This document shows, one piece after another, positions 53,516-62,318 of a stretch of DNA of 64,000 nt. The DNA comes from Microbulbifer sediminum (GTDB taxonomy: Bacteria; Pseudomonadota; Gammaproteobacteria; Pseudomonadales; Cellvibrionaceae). Position 1 is the stretch's first letter, and each line of letters starts with the position of its first letter. The stretch lies in the NCBI RefSeq assembly GCF_021729035.1, contig NZ_JAJSAP010000003.1, positions 1 through 64,000 of the forward strand, read 5' to 3'. Position numbers and translations under genes: made by a program. The notes beneath the pieces were generated by a model that saw only the letters and a list, made by a program, of their open reading frames with translations, ran no database searches and had not been told where the DNA came from.

Positions 53516-55680
53516 GGTGACACTCTCACTGGTTCATACATGGAATCGATCAGGCTGGCATAGGCCCGGGCAATTTCGGGCCGGCGTGGACGACCATTGG
53601 CGGTCAGCAATCCCGACTGGAAATCCAGCGGCCGGGTGAGTCGCCGCCACTCTGGCAGCCGCGCATAATCGGGCAGGTTGCCGTTGACGCGCGCCAGCCA
53701 GCGATCTATTTCGGCATCGTCCGTGCCGGGTCGGGGGAAAATCAATGCACCGCAGTAGGGGCGGTCATCGCCGACCACCACACACTGGGCGACCAGCGGT
53801 GACAGCAACAACTCGCTCTCAATCCACTCGGGGGAGATATTGCGGCCGAAGGAACTGATCAGGATATTCTTGCGGCGCCCGGTAATATGCAGGAAGCCAT
53901 CGGTGTCAAAAGTGCCCAGGTCGCCGGTGGCAAGCCACTCGCCGGTTTCCGCGGGCTCCCCCAGGTAGCCCAGGTACCGGGGCCCCCCCACCAGCACCTC
54001 GCCGTCCTGCACCTTGATTTCGCAGTGCGGCAATGGCCGGCCAGCGGCACCGGGACGGTCGGCACCCGGCAGGTTCAGGGCAACCACCGAGCCGCACTCC
54101 GAGAGTCCGTAGCCCTCGAACACCGGCAGGCCGTGATTGCGTGCCTGGCGTAACAGGCCGGGGGCAACCTTGCCGCCGCCCACGGCAATAAACTTCAGCG
54201 ATGGTGGCGGCACCCAGCCGCTATCCACGGCGGCAATGAGCAGCCTGAGCATCTGTGGCAGCAGAATCAGGCTCTCGGGACAACTGTCCTCGATACAGGC
54301 ACACAGCCGGCCTACATCCAGCTGCGAGCTGCCGGCCAGGCCGAGCTTTTCCAGCCCGGGCACAATCACCGTGCCCCCGAGCAGCCAGCTGGTATAAGCG
54401 CCTGCGACATTTTCCAGTAATGTGGCGAGCGGCAGCACACACAGGTGCCGCCGGCAGCCCAGGGAGTGCAGTGCCCGCGCCAGCGCTGCGGCGGTGGCGC
54501 ACTGGGTTTCACTGGAGAGACAGACGCCGCGCGGGGTTCCGGTCGAACCGGAGGTGAACGTCACCTTGGTGACCGGCGGCGGGTAGGCCACGACACGGGG
54601 CCGCGAAATTTCCACCAGCGCCAGGCCGCCGATACTGGCAACAGCCTGGCCGGTTTCCGGCAGGGGCGTAAAACGTTCGCAGTCATCGGTGAGGATTGCC
54701 TGCATGCCACTGGCGACGATGGTGTGCGCGACCTGGCCGGGGGAGAAAAAGCCCGGCAGGGGCACCAGCACAACCCCCGCCTGCTGGCAGGCCAGATCCG
54801 CCACCAACCACTGCGGGCCATTGTCTGCATGCAGGCCGATAACCGCCAACTGCAGCGCCCGCAGCCGTGTCGCCAGGCCGCCTACTCGCTGGCACAACTG
54901 GCCGTAGGTCAGCGCGACCTCACTGCCTTCCAGTGCCAGTTCGTGTTCGGGCTGGCCCCGCAGTTGTTGCATCACCGGGGTCAGTTGCATGGCAGTTCTC
55001 CCGGCCAGCAGCCGGGCCTCCGCCGTGCAGGATTCGAGAAGAGGCTTCACAGCCGGCAGCTGCAACAGCCGCGCCCTTTCGGTGGCGACATCGATGGCGG
55101 TCACCACCGGCCGGGTGTCGTAGTAAGTTCCCCAGTCCTCCTGCGACGCGCCCAGTCGTCGCCCGTCCGCCTCACAAAGCACCAGAGGCCTGTGCGTAAG
55201 CTTGCGCAGGAGGCGTTGTACCTCGGGAGTGGCGGTGAATATTGCCCAGGTCAGGCCGGCGGCATGGAACAACTCAGCCAGCATCAGGAACAGGCACAGG
55301 CTACTGCCCCGGGTGGTGGCAACCAGGTTGCCGATTTCCACCACCCCCGTACGTCCGACCGGCTGCCGGGCAGCGCCGGCAAGTTGATGCTCGATCGGTT
55401 CGTCCAGGTACTGCTCCAGGAACAGGGTCCCCTGGTCGGCACGGCGCAGGCCCAGGGCCGCCTGCACTCCATTGGCCCCGCGCAGCGCGAGCAGGGCGGG
55501 CAGGAAGTGCCGGATCCGGGCTCCGTATACCTGTGCAAATTTGCCGGCGATATACTCCTCGACTTCGCAGCGACCGGTATCTGCCGGTGCCAGCAAATCA
55601 AATGATGGGGTAGCCAGTATTGGCCCCGCTGGCGCAGCCCGGGGAACCGTCCCTGCGTACTGACAGGATTCCAGTGACAT
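53512..55680 (-). CDS. Thermostable-hemolysin domain fused to an AMP-forming acyl ligase
   Basis: The protein has 722 residues without a signal peptide. Residues 20 to about 215 match the thermostable hemolysin family (IGNLVATTRGSS, LFHAAGLTWAIFTATPEVQRLL), which I believe is GNAT-like. Residues about 225-715 are an ANL adenylating enzyme: TSGSTGTPRG (376-385), EGYGLSECG (522-530), TGDLG (585-589) and GRRKNILISS (601-610). The A10 motif reads LLTANGRPRR, with Arg where the catalytic Lys normally lies. It should activate a carboxylic acid, perhaps passing the acyl group to the N-terminal domain. It is the first gene of the nine-gene operon. 'Hemolysin' is a family name, not evidence of toxicity. 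Confidence 0.85.
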   Translation of the reverse strand: MSLESCQYAGTVPRAAPAGPILATPSFDLLAPADTGRCEVEEYIAGKFAQVYGARIRHFLPALLALRGANGVQAALGLRRADQGTLFLEQYLDEPIEHQLAGAARQPVGRTGVVEIGNLVATTRGSSLCLFLMLAELFHAAGLTWAIFTATPEVQRLLRKLTHRPLVLCEADGRRLGASQEDWGTYYDTRPVVTAIDVATERARLLQLPAVKPLLESCTAEARLLAGRTAMQLTPVMQQLRGQPEHELALEGSEVALTYGQLCQRVGGLATRLRALQLAVIGLHADNGPQWLVADLACQQAGVVLVPLPGFFSPGQVAHTIVASGMQAILTDDCERFTPLPETGQAVASIGGLALVEISRPRVVAYPPPVTKVTFTSGSTGTPRGVCLSSETQCATAAALARALHSLGCRRHLCVLPLATLLENVAGAYTSWLLGGTVIVPGLEKLGLAGSSQLDVGRLCACIEDSCPESLILLPQMLRLLIAAVDSGWVPPPSLKFIAVGGGKVAPGLLRQARNHGLPVFEGYGLSECGSVVALNLPGADRPGAAGRPLPHCEIKVQDGEVLVGGPRYLGYLGEPAETGEWLATGDLGTFDTDGFLHITGRRKNILISSFGRNISPEWIESELLLSPLVAQCVVVGDDRPYCGALIFPRPGTDDAEIDRWLARVNGNLPDYARLPEWRRLTRPLDFQSGLLTANGRPRRPEIARAYASLIDSMYEPVRVSP

Positions 55681-56035
55681 GGCTCGACCTCGTCTGGAAG
55701 GAAGTACTGGCAGTCTACGGGGGGGAAATTAAGGCAAACTTAAGATTCCGGCACCGGCGTGCAAACCGGCACGGAAAGACACATAAAGGGGCCTGCATCC
55801 CCGCATCCTGCCGGCCACCGGCCGGGGAGAGACGGATAAAACCGCGCCACCCCAAACGCCTCGATGCGTAATCAGGCAGGATTGATTTCCATCAAGGCTG
55901 TTTCTTTTTCCGGTGCAACAATCTTCCCATTGTTTGTCATGGTCGCCGTGCACCCTGTTCGCCCGGGCAATTGTTCGTTCGCGACCGGGACAATTGCCTG
56001 CTTCACACCTACAGCCGTTGTCACCAGGAGGAAAT
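55681..56035. other. Divergent promoter region of the ligase operon and the Usp gene
   Basis: This 355-bp region has no gene. The ligase side carries the PmrA-like box at 55729-55744. The Usp side has a clear CAGGAGGAA ribosome binding site before 56036. GC-rich sequence without obvious structure lies between. Confidence 0.6.
55729..55744 (-). promoter_or_regulatory. PmrA/BasR-type response regulator box
   Basis: On the minus strand CTTAAG, five bases, then CTTAAT, matching the PmrA box YTTAAK-N5-YTTAAK exactly, with the 11-bp period of an OmpR-family dimer. It lies 49-64 bp before the ligase start codon. The operon's own PmrA/QseB-type regulator is the obvious ligand. Confidence 0.65.
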
Positions 56036-56923
56036 ATGCTACCGCAACCCACAGTCTTCGTCGTTGTCGACCCCAATGACGAGCGCCACGTAGCGCTCGA
56101 ACGCGCCCTGACCATCGCCGGGTTGCGCAACCCGCAACCACGCCTGCTGATTTTCGTGGCGGTGGATGGCCAGGCAGTGGATACACGCGCGATCAACGAC
56201 CACCTGTTCCGCGACGAGCACTGGTTCCGCGAGACCATCCGTGAACCGGTAGCCACCGCCGGACTGGAGTGTGAGATACAGGTGTGCTGGTCCAGTGACT
56301 GGCAGGGGGCCATTATCCAGGAATCCAGGCGCTGCAATGCCGAAATGGTCTACCTGCCGGTGCACGCGAAGACCAGCCGCCGCTTTACCTTTGCCGAATC
56401 CAAGTGGCAGGTGCTAAAGGGGGCCCACTGTCCGGTGGTACTGATCCGCCCCGGAGCCAAAGACCGGCGCAAGGTGGTCCTGGCCACGGTCAATTACCAG
56501 GCCAAGACTGCCAGGCAGCGCCAGCTGAATCGCCAGGTCAGCGAACGGGCCCGCTATATTGCCGGTTGCTACGAGGCGGAACTGCACCTGGTGAACGCCT
56601 ATCTCGACTCCATGCTCTACCCCGACCGCGGGGCGCTGGCGAAGCTCGCCGCCAAAACCGGTGTGCCTGCCAACCGTATCCACGTGCGCCGGGGCTATAC
56701 CAGTGATGTGGTGGCCGGCGTGGCTGAAGAAATTGATGCGGACGTGGTGGTAATGGGCACCCTCAACCAGTACGGCGCCACGGGTACGCTGCTGCGCGGC
56801 AATACTGCCGAGCGGGTTATCGGCGCACTGGATGTCGATGTGATGGTGTGTAATGAGTTCACTACGACAGACAGCGAAGGAGCGGTCGCACCCAGCGAAG
56901 AACCTGCGGAAGCCGACAGCTGA
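56036..56923 (+). CDS. Universal stress protein with two Usp domains
   Basis: The protein has 295 residues from the ATG at 56036, right after CAGGAGGAAAT. It has two tandem Usp domains, like E. coli UspE; the second ends VVVMGTLNQYGATGTLLRGNTAERVI, the ATP-binding G-x2-G-x9-G-S/N pattern. The first domain is more divergent and lacks that motif. UspE-type proteins help survive stress and affect motility and aggregation. It is divergent from the ligase operon and is monocistronic, with a terminator-like hairpin following. Confidence 0.9.
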   Translation: MLPQPTVFVVVDPNDERHVALERALTIAGLRNPQPRLLIFVAVDGQAVDTRAINDHLFRDEHWFRETIREPVATAGLECEIQVCWSSDWQGAIIQESRRCNAEMVYLPVHAKTSRRFTFAESKWQVLKGAHCPVVLIRPGAKDRRKVVLATVNYQAKTARQRQLNRQVSERARYIAGCYEAELHLVNAYLDSMLYPDRGALAKLAAKTGVPANRIHVRRGYTSDVVAGVAEEIDADVVVMGTLNQYGATGTLLRGNTAERVIGALDVDVMVCNEFTTTDSEGAVAPSEEPAEADS

Positions 56924-56963
56924 ACCGGTTTGACCGCTATCGCCGGGACGGCGGTTGCGGCGC

Positions 56964-56985
56964 GCGGGCCCGGGGAGGGGCCCGC
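56964..56985. terminator. Hairpin between the Usp gene and a convergent amylase gene
   Basis: GCGGGCCC and GGGCCCGC, perfect 8-base arms with a 6-base loop. No T run follows on either side, so termination efficiency is uncertain. Confidence 0.6.
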
Positions 56986-56992
56986 ACTTATC

Positions 56993-58666
56993 TCATCCTT
57001 TCCGGGCTGGCCCCAGGAGCAGGATATCGAAATCGCTATCCACAGTGACAGCGCCGTTTTCCACTGTCACTTCCTGGCCCGAGTAGAAATCCTTCAGCGC
57101 AGTGCCATCGGCAAAGACATCACCCACCGAAACCTGTTTCTCGCCAGCCTCCAGGTCCAGGGCAACAACTACCGGCGCTTGCCCGTCGAGGGTACGGGCA
57201 AAAGTGTAGGGCTGGTCAGCCAGCTTGTGGTGCTTCCCTGCCCCCACCGCCGGGTACGCCTGGCGAAACTGCCCAAGCTTCTGCCAGTGCGCGAGCAGCT
57301 CGCGGGTCTCCTGCTGCTCCAGGTCCTCCCAGTTCATGGCACTGCGCAACTGGGCGTCGCCATTGGCCTGCGAGGCATTCAGCGGTCGCGCCAGCTCGTC
57401 ACCGTAATAGATCTGCACCGCCCCCGGTGCCAGCATCAGTTTGGTCGCCGCTTCCCGGGTACGCTGGCGTCCGCGATCAAAGGAGTTCATGTCGTCGTGG
57501 GAAGTCAGGTAGTTGAGCACGCCTACACCGTCGAGCGGGCCACCATGCAGGTTTCCTGAATAGGTGGAAAACAGGGTCTCCCAGTCCTCATCGGCGCGCT
57601 GGGAAAAGTCGAAATTAATCAGGCTGTCAAAACCGTAGTTGAAAAAGTCCACCTGGCGATCGCCGAAATCGTAGTTGCGCCCACGAGTCATACCAAAACC
57701 GTTGGCACCAAAACCGTAGACCTCCCCAACCATGAAAAAGTCGCGGTCATCGCGCTTTTCTTGCGGATTTTCCGCCCGCCATTCGGCCAGCGCCTGACTC
57801 GCTTCCTTTTCCAGCACAGCCCAGACCTCGGGCTCCACATGCTTGGTAGTGTCCACGCGGAACCCATCCACACCGTATTCACGCACCCAGTCCGTGGCCC
57901 ATTTCACCAGGTAGTACCTGGGGGCACGGGGATACCCGGTGCGCGCGAAGAATTCGTCGAGTTCCGCCAGCTCCTGCTCGAGCCGGCCTTCACGTTGCCA
58001 TTTTTCCCGCAACTGCGGCGGCAGCTCCACCGGCTTTTCGCTCTCGGTACGGATATCCGGCAGATTATCGACCAGGGTACAGCTCACGGTGCCGGCGAAA
58101 CCCGTCCAGTCACAGACCGGGGCAGGACGCACCCAGGATTGCGGTGCCAGCGGATCCCGCTCAGTGACCGGCCCGGTGTGATTGATGACCACGTCCAGCA
58201 ACACACGAATCCCTTTGCTGCGCGCAACCTCTATGAGTTCAGCCAGCTCGGCTTCGGTGCCAAAGTTGCGATCGACCGCGGTCCAGTCTCTCGGCCAGTA
58301 ACCATGGTAGGCATAGGTGCGGCCAGTCCCTTCATCGGTGGCGCCCTGTATTTGTTCGTACACAGGTGACATCCAGATGGCATCCACCCCGAGGTCATTG
58401 AAATAACCTGACTCGAGTTTCTCAATCACACCCCGCAGGTCCCCCCCCATAAAGCCGCGCAAGGGGGCAGCGTCATCTTTACGGCCGTAAGCCAGGTCAT
58501 TGTCGGGGTTGCCGTTGGCAAAACGGTCGGGCAGCATGAAGTAGATCGTCGCATTGCGCCAGAAGGGGTCGACCGCCGGCGCTTCCGCCACAGTATCGAC
58601 CGCCGGGCCACACCCCACCAGCAGGCCCAGTCCCGCCAGCACACTCGCAATCTTTCTCTTTATCAT
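56993..58666 (-). CDS. GH13 alpha-amylase lipoprotein, MalS-like
   Basis: The protein has 557 residues from the ATG at 58666; an ATG six codons upstream is the alternative. The lipoprotein signal ends LGLLVGC (C19). The barrel opens ATIYFMLPDRFANGNPDND, and the catalytic residues are D272 (GFRVDTTKH), E315 (MVGEVYG) and D391 (LTSHDDMN). The B-domain has two cysteines (CDWTGFAGTVSC) that may form a disulfide, as in periplasmic MalS. It probably cuts maltodextrins in the periplasm. A MalT-like dyad lies in the divergent region. Confidence 0.9.
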   Translation of the reverse strand: MIKRKIASVLAGLGLLVGCGPAVDTVAEAPAVDPFWRNATIYFMLPDRFANGNPDNDLAYGRKDDAAPLRGFMGGDLRGVIEKLESGYFNDLGVDAIWMSPVYEQIQGATDEGTGRTYAYHGYWPRDWTAVDRNFGTEAELAELIEVARSKGIRVLLDVVINHTGPVTERDPLAPQSWVRPAPVCDWTGFAGTVSCTLVDNLPDIRTESEKPVELPPQLREKWQREGRLEQELAELDEFFARTGYPRAPRYYLVKWATDWVREYGVDGFRVDTTKHVEPEVWAVLEKEASQALAEWRAENPQEKRDDRDFFMVGEVYGFGANGFGMTRGRNYDFGDRQVDFFNYGFDSLINFDFSQRADEDWETLFSTYSGNLHGGPLDGVGVLNYLTSHDDMNSFDRGRQRTREAATKLMLAPGAVQIYYGDELARPLNASQANGDAQLRSAMNWEDLEQQETRELLAHWQKLGQFRQAYPAVGAGKHHKLADQPYTFARTLDGQAPVVVALDLEAGEKQVSVGDVFADGTALKDFYSGQEVTVENGAVTVDSDFDILLLGPARKG

Positions 58667-58739
58667 CTGTCGGCTTACCTGCATCCATCATGGTTATCGG
58701 ACGTTATCAGGACACTCTAGCGCTGGCGCTGGCGCACGC

Positions 58740-58756
58740 CTCCCCCGGGCCGGGGG
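58740..58756. promoter_or_regulatory. Weaker MalT-like dyad between amylase and esterase genes
   Basis: CTCCCCC and GGGGGCG around five bases, a partial match to the dyads at 31201, 40881 and 40994. It is 74 bp from the amylase start and 93 bp from the esterase start. Confidence 0.4.
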
Positions 58757-58848
58757 CGTAGCCGTGGCCAGGTAGTGGCCTGCCGCCCGTGACCTGTTGT
58801 GGCAGAATGGATGGCCAAGCAAACCGGAGCCCCGTCGCAACCAGCACC

Positions 58849-59757
58849 ATGGACCTGATTGATACAGCCTCCCCGCCACTAACCCGTGGATGCCCGCGAA
58901 TAACCTTCCTGTTACTGGCCATTGCCATCCCTATGATGTTGCCGGCCCTGGCTTTCGCCACTGGCAATCCCGGCACCGCCCAGGCCAACGTGCACGTACT
59001 GCCGCCCATGACCATGGACAGTCTCGACCGGCAGCGCACTGTGCGCATCTACCTGCCTCCGGGTTACGGCGACAGCGACCGGCGCTACCCGGTGCTCTAT
59101 ATGCACGATGGCCAGAACCTGTTCGACACTGCCAGCTCTTATGCCGGTGAGTGGCGCGTGGATGAGACCCTGAACCGTCTGGCGACCGAACGCGGGCTCG
59201 AACTGATCGTGGTTGGTATTGACCATGGTGGCGAGCACCGTATTCACGAACTGACGCCATTCGATCATCCGGAATACGGTGCCGCGGAAGGCGCGGCCTA
59301 CCTGGAGTTCCTGGTGGGGCAGCTCAAGCCGTTTGTGGACGCGCGGTTCAACACGATGCCCGGCCGTGACCACACCGCTATCATGGGCAGCTCCCTTGGC
59401 GGATTGATTTCCCACTACGCCCTGCTGCGCTATCCGGAGGTATTTTCCCGCGCCGCAGTGTTCTCCCCGGCCTACTGGGTTGCGCCGGGCATCTACCCCC
59501 TGGCCGCCGAGTCAGCTGACGGGGCCAGATCGCGCCTGTACCTGCTGATGGGCGGGGCTGAGGGCGAGGATATGGTAAGCGGCTACCTCAGGATGCAGAC
59601 CCTTCTACAGCGCCAAATACCACCTTCCTGCCTGCGCACGCGGCTGGTGCCGGACGGCGGCCACAACGAAGGATTCTGGCGCGACGAGTTTGCCCGGGCG
59701 GTCAACTGGTTGTTCCCCACCCGTCCGGCGGCTGGCCGGGACCTGTCCGCTTTGTGA
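58849..59757 (+). CDS. Secreted esterase D/putative alpha/beta hydrolase
   Basis: The protein has 302 residues from the ATG at 58849; upstream starts lack a good ribosome binding site. A long signal peptide or anchor (ITFLLLAIAIPMMLPALAFA) precedes an esterase D/IroE-like alpha/beta hydrolase domain. The nucleophile is in IMGSSLGGLISHYAL, the oxyanion strand in YPVLYMHDGQNLFD and the histidine in PDGGHNEGFWRDEF. Such enzymes in starch loci may remove acyl groups from glycans or hydrolyse other esters. The substrate is not known. It is divergent from the MalS-like amylase. Confidence 0.88.
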   Translation: MDLIDTASPPLTRGCPRITFLLLAIAIPMMLPALAFATGNPGTAQANVHVLPPMTMDSLDRQRTVRIYLPPGYGDSDRRYPVLYMHDGQNLFDTASSYAGEWRVDETLNRLATERGLELIVVGIDHGGEHRIHELTPFDHPEYGAAEGAAYLEFLVGQLKPFVDARFNTMPGRDHTAIMGSSLGGLISHYALLRYPEVFSRAAVFSPAYWVAPGIYPLAAESADGARSRLYLLMGGAEGEDMVSGYLRMQTLLQRQIPPSCLRTRLVPDGGHNEGFWRDEFARAVNWLFPTRPAAGRDLSAL

Positions 59758-59985
59758 CTACCCGCGCCCGAGGATACTGTTGCATGGGCGGCACCAACCG
59801 GGGCGATCCCGGCCGGCGGCCCGGACGCAACCAGCAGGGCAGGAAACCGCCGGTTGCACCCGCTGTCTGAAGTTTTATGCTCAACAGTGTACGGTAGATG
59901 GTCTTTTGATCCGGAGAGCGTGCCGCTGTTAAACCGGTATATTCATGGGCGACCGCCAAACTACAAGGCAAAGGGGATACAGACT

Positions 59986-60816
59986 ATGTCAGAACAGAAT
60001 TCGAGCCAGGGCTGGATCATCGGGCTGGCTGTCGTGATCGTATTGGCGATTGGCGCATATTTCTTCCTCTCATCCCCGCCTGAGCCAGAAACGCCCGAGC
60101 CGGCTGTGAGCGAACCCGAGCCGGAGCCCGAACCCGAGCCCGAAGTGGACCTTGAACCGGAACCCGAGATGGCGGACACCAGTGAGCCGGAACCCGCCCC
60201 AGAGCCAGAACGGGAGCTGCCACCGCTGAACGATAGCGACAAGGCTGTCAGCCAGGATCTGCTGAGCCTGGCCCCGGAAGGCGCGCTGGGTCGGTGGCTC
60301 GTATCTGACGAGGTTATCCGCAAGTGGGTTGCAGCGGTCAACGCGGCTTCCAGCGGCCAGATGATGGCCAAGAATCGCCCTTACAAATCGCCAAAGGGCT
60401 CGCTGGCGGTGGAGGAGACGGGAGCCACCGGCATGGTCCTGTCGGAGGAGAACTACCAGCGTTACGATACCCCTGTGCGCCTGCTGGCCAGCATGGATAA
60501 TGATGCTGCCCTGGCACTGTACAGGTTCTGGTATCCGCGCCTGGCGGAGGCATTTGCCGAACTGGGAATGCAGGACCGCACCTTCCACGACCAGGTGTTG
60601 AAAGCCATTGATGTGGCTCTCGACGCGCCGAAAGCCGAACAGCCCATCCAGCTGGTGCGCCCCTCGGTCTACTTCAAGTTCGCAGATCCCAATATGGAAA
60701 AGCTGCCCGGTGTCCACAAGCTGATGATCCGCATGGGGCCGGACAATGCGGCACGGGTAAAGGAAAAACTCGAGGCACTCAAGGCAGAGCTGGAGCAGTA
60801 CCAGCCCCCACAGTGA
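59986..60816 (+). CDS. DUF3014 protein, membrane-anchored
   Basis: The protein has 276 residues from the ATG at 59986. One N-terminal helix (WIIGLAVVIVLAIGAYFFLS) is followed by a Pro/Glu-rich linker (about 28-80, repeats of EPEP) that spans the periplasm as an extended rod, like the TonB linker. The globular DUF3014 domain follows (LLSLAPEGALGRWLVSDEVIRKWVAAVN, then YQRYDTPVRLLASMDNDAALALYRFWYPRLAEAF). The function of DUF3014 is unknown. It stands apart from the amylase genes either side, with no shared signal. Confidence 0.9.
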   Translation: MSEQNSSQGWIIGLAVVIVLAIGAYFFLSSPPEPETPEPAVSEPEPEPEPEPEVDLEPEPEMADTSEPEPAPEPERELPPLNDSDKAVSQDLLSLAPEGALGRWLVSDEVIRKWVAAVNAASSGQMMAKNRPYKSPKGSLAVEETGATGMVLSEENYQRYDTPVRLLASMDNDAALALYRFWYPRLAEAFAELGMQDRTFHDQVLKAIDVALDAPKAEQPIQLVRPSVYFKFADPNMEKLPGVHKLMIRMGPDNAARVKEKLEALKAELEQYQPPQ

Positions 60817-60833
60817 GATGCGTGCCACGCCCT

Positions 60834-60849
60834 GGCCGGGGAACCGGCC
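60834..60849. terminator. Short hairpin between convergent genes
   Basis: GGCCGG and CCGGCC around GGAA-type loop. It lies between the DUF3014 gene and the convergent GH13 gene. The stem is short and lacks a T run, so it is a weak call. Confidence 0.45.
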
Positions 60850-60878
60850 CGGGCAGCCCTTAATACCCTGACGCGCAC

Positions 60879-62264
60879 TTACTGCACATATACCCGGTAT
60901 CCCCAGGGTGGCAGCCTGAGGCTGAGCCCCCGGTCCAGCTCTACCTCCTGTTGGGAAAAGAGCTCGGTATAGGCGCCGGGATACAGTGTATCCGCGAAAG
61001 TAACCTCCCGTTCCTGTCCGGAGAAGTTCATCACGGCGAATATCTTGTCCCGCTCGTTCTCACGGATAAAGCTGAACACCTCCTGCGGACTGGAATTAGG
61101 AACCTTCACCATGGTGGCACCGGCAGCGCCATTCCAGAGCGCGGTATTTTCTTTCTTCAGGTGCAGCAATGTCTGGTAAAGATCCCCAGTGGGGTCCGCC
61201 TTCCACTCGATCGGGTCTTTCTCAAAAAACTCCAGTCTCTTGCGGTTGCCGGCCTCCTGGCCGTTGTAGACCAACGGCATTCCCTCACCCACTACCGACA
61301 GCACAATGGTTGCCTCCAGTCCCTGGCCAAAGGCTTCATACTGGGTGGCTTCCCAGGAATTCTTGTCATGGTTGGACACAAACACCATGCGATAGGAATC
61401 ACGGGGATAGGCGCTTTCATCCCAGGAGTAATAGGTGAACAGTCGGTCCAGGCCGGCCTTGCCCTGAGTGATGGCATGCATGATGTCCCACCAGCTCCAT
61501 GCGTAAGTCATATCAAACGCATGCTCATGCAGGTCGCGTGACTCCCACTCGGCCAGCATGAACACGGGCTTGATACTATCCAGCCGGCGCCGTGCATTTT
61601 CCCAGAAATCCAGTGGCACAAAGCCGGCCACGTCCGCACGGAAACCATCGACGTTGACTTCTTCTACCCAGTAGGCCATCGCCTCGGTCATGTACTTTCG
61701 TAAACCGGGTTTGCTGTAATCCAGGTCAATAATATCGCTCCAGTCCCACCACGGCGTCGGCCGGAAATTCCCATTGTGGTCTCGCTCATACCACTCCGGA
61801 TGCTGGTATCGTAGTTCGTTATCCCAGGCCGTATGGTTGGCGACCCAGTCCAGGATGACATACATATCCAGCGCATGGGCGGCATCAATAAACTCCTTCA
61901 GGTCTTCCAGGGAGCCGAATTCAGGGTTCACACCGTAATAATCCTTCACCGAGTAAGGACTCCCCAGAGTCCCCTTGCGGTTTTCTTTGCCAATGGGGTG
62001 AATCGGCATCAGCCAGATAATATCGGTGCCCAGCGCCTTGATGCGGGGCAGCTGTTTCCGGGCAGCGCTGAAGGTGCCCTGCTCCGTAAACTGGCGGGTA
62101 TTCAGCTGGTAGATGGAAGCATTGCGGGACCACTGTGGGTGCTCGACCTTTACGTAGGGTTCGGGCTCATAACTGATTTCCGCGGGCCCCGGGCCGGTTT
62201 CCGCCCGCTGCTGGCAGGCAGCCAATAAAACAGCGGCAAGGGCGGGTAGCAAATAGCGAATCAT
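60879..62264 (-). CDS. GH13 alpha-amylase-family lipoprotein, short
   Basis: The protein has 461 residues from the ATG at 62264, after GGGGGAGAG. The lipobox is LLAAC (C17). The GH13 barrel begins ASIYQLNTRQFTEQGTF, typical of a bacterial alpha-amylase subgroup common in Bacteroidota and marine gammaproteobacteria. Catalytic residues are D211 (GFRADVAGF), E239 (MLAEWES) and D300 (VSNHDKNS). A short C-terminal beta domain follows. It lies 54 bp after the halogenase-like gene and in the same direction, so the two are probably co-transcribed. Confidence 0.9.
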   Translation of the reverse strand: MIRYLLPALAAVLLAACQQRAETGPGPAEISYEPEPYVKVEHPQWSRNASIYQLNTRQFTEQGTFSAARKQLPRIKALGTDIIWLMPIHPIGKENRKGTLGSPYSVKDYYGVNPEFGSLEDLKEFIDAAHALDMYVILDWVANHTAWDNELRYQHPEWYERDHNGNFRPTPWWDWSDIIDLDYSKPGLRKYMTEAMAYWVEEVNVDGFRADVAGFVPLDFWENARRRLDSIKPVFMLAEWESRDLHEHAFDMTYAWSWWDIMHAITQGKAGLDRLFTYYSWDESAYPRDSYRMVFVSNHDKNSWEATQYEAFGQGLEATIVLSVVGEGMPLVYNGQEAGNRKRLEFFEKDPIEWKADPTGDLYQTLLHLKKENTALWNGAAGATMVKVPNSSPQEVFSFIRENERDKIFAVMNFSGQEREVTFADTLYPGAYTELFSQQEVELDRGLSLRLPPWGYRVYVQ

Positions 62265-62318
62265 TCTCTCCCCCATAGGTGGGTATTCGTGCGAAGTTCC
62301 TGACGGGGCAATTGGTAC

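Noticed and set aside
62264..62285. CTCCCCC near the start of the short GH13 gene as another MalT dyad
   Set aside because: The GGGGGAG strand is the ribosome binding site of that gene, and the other arm (GGTGGG) matches poorly.
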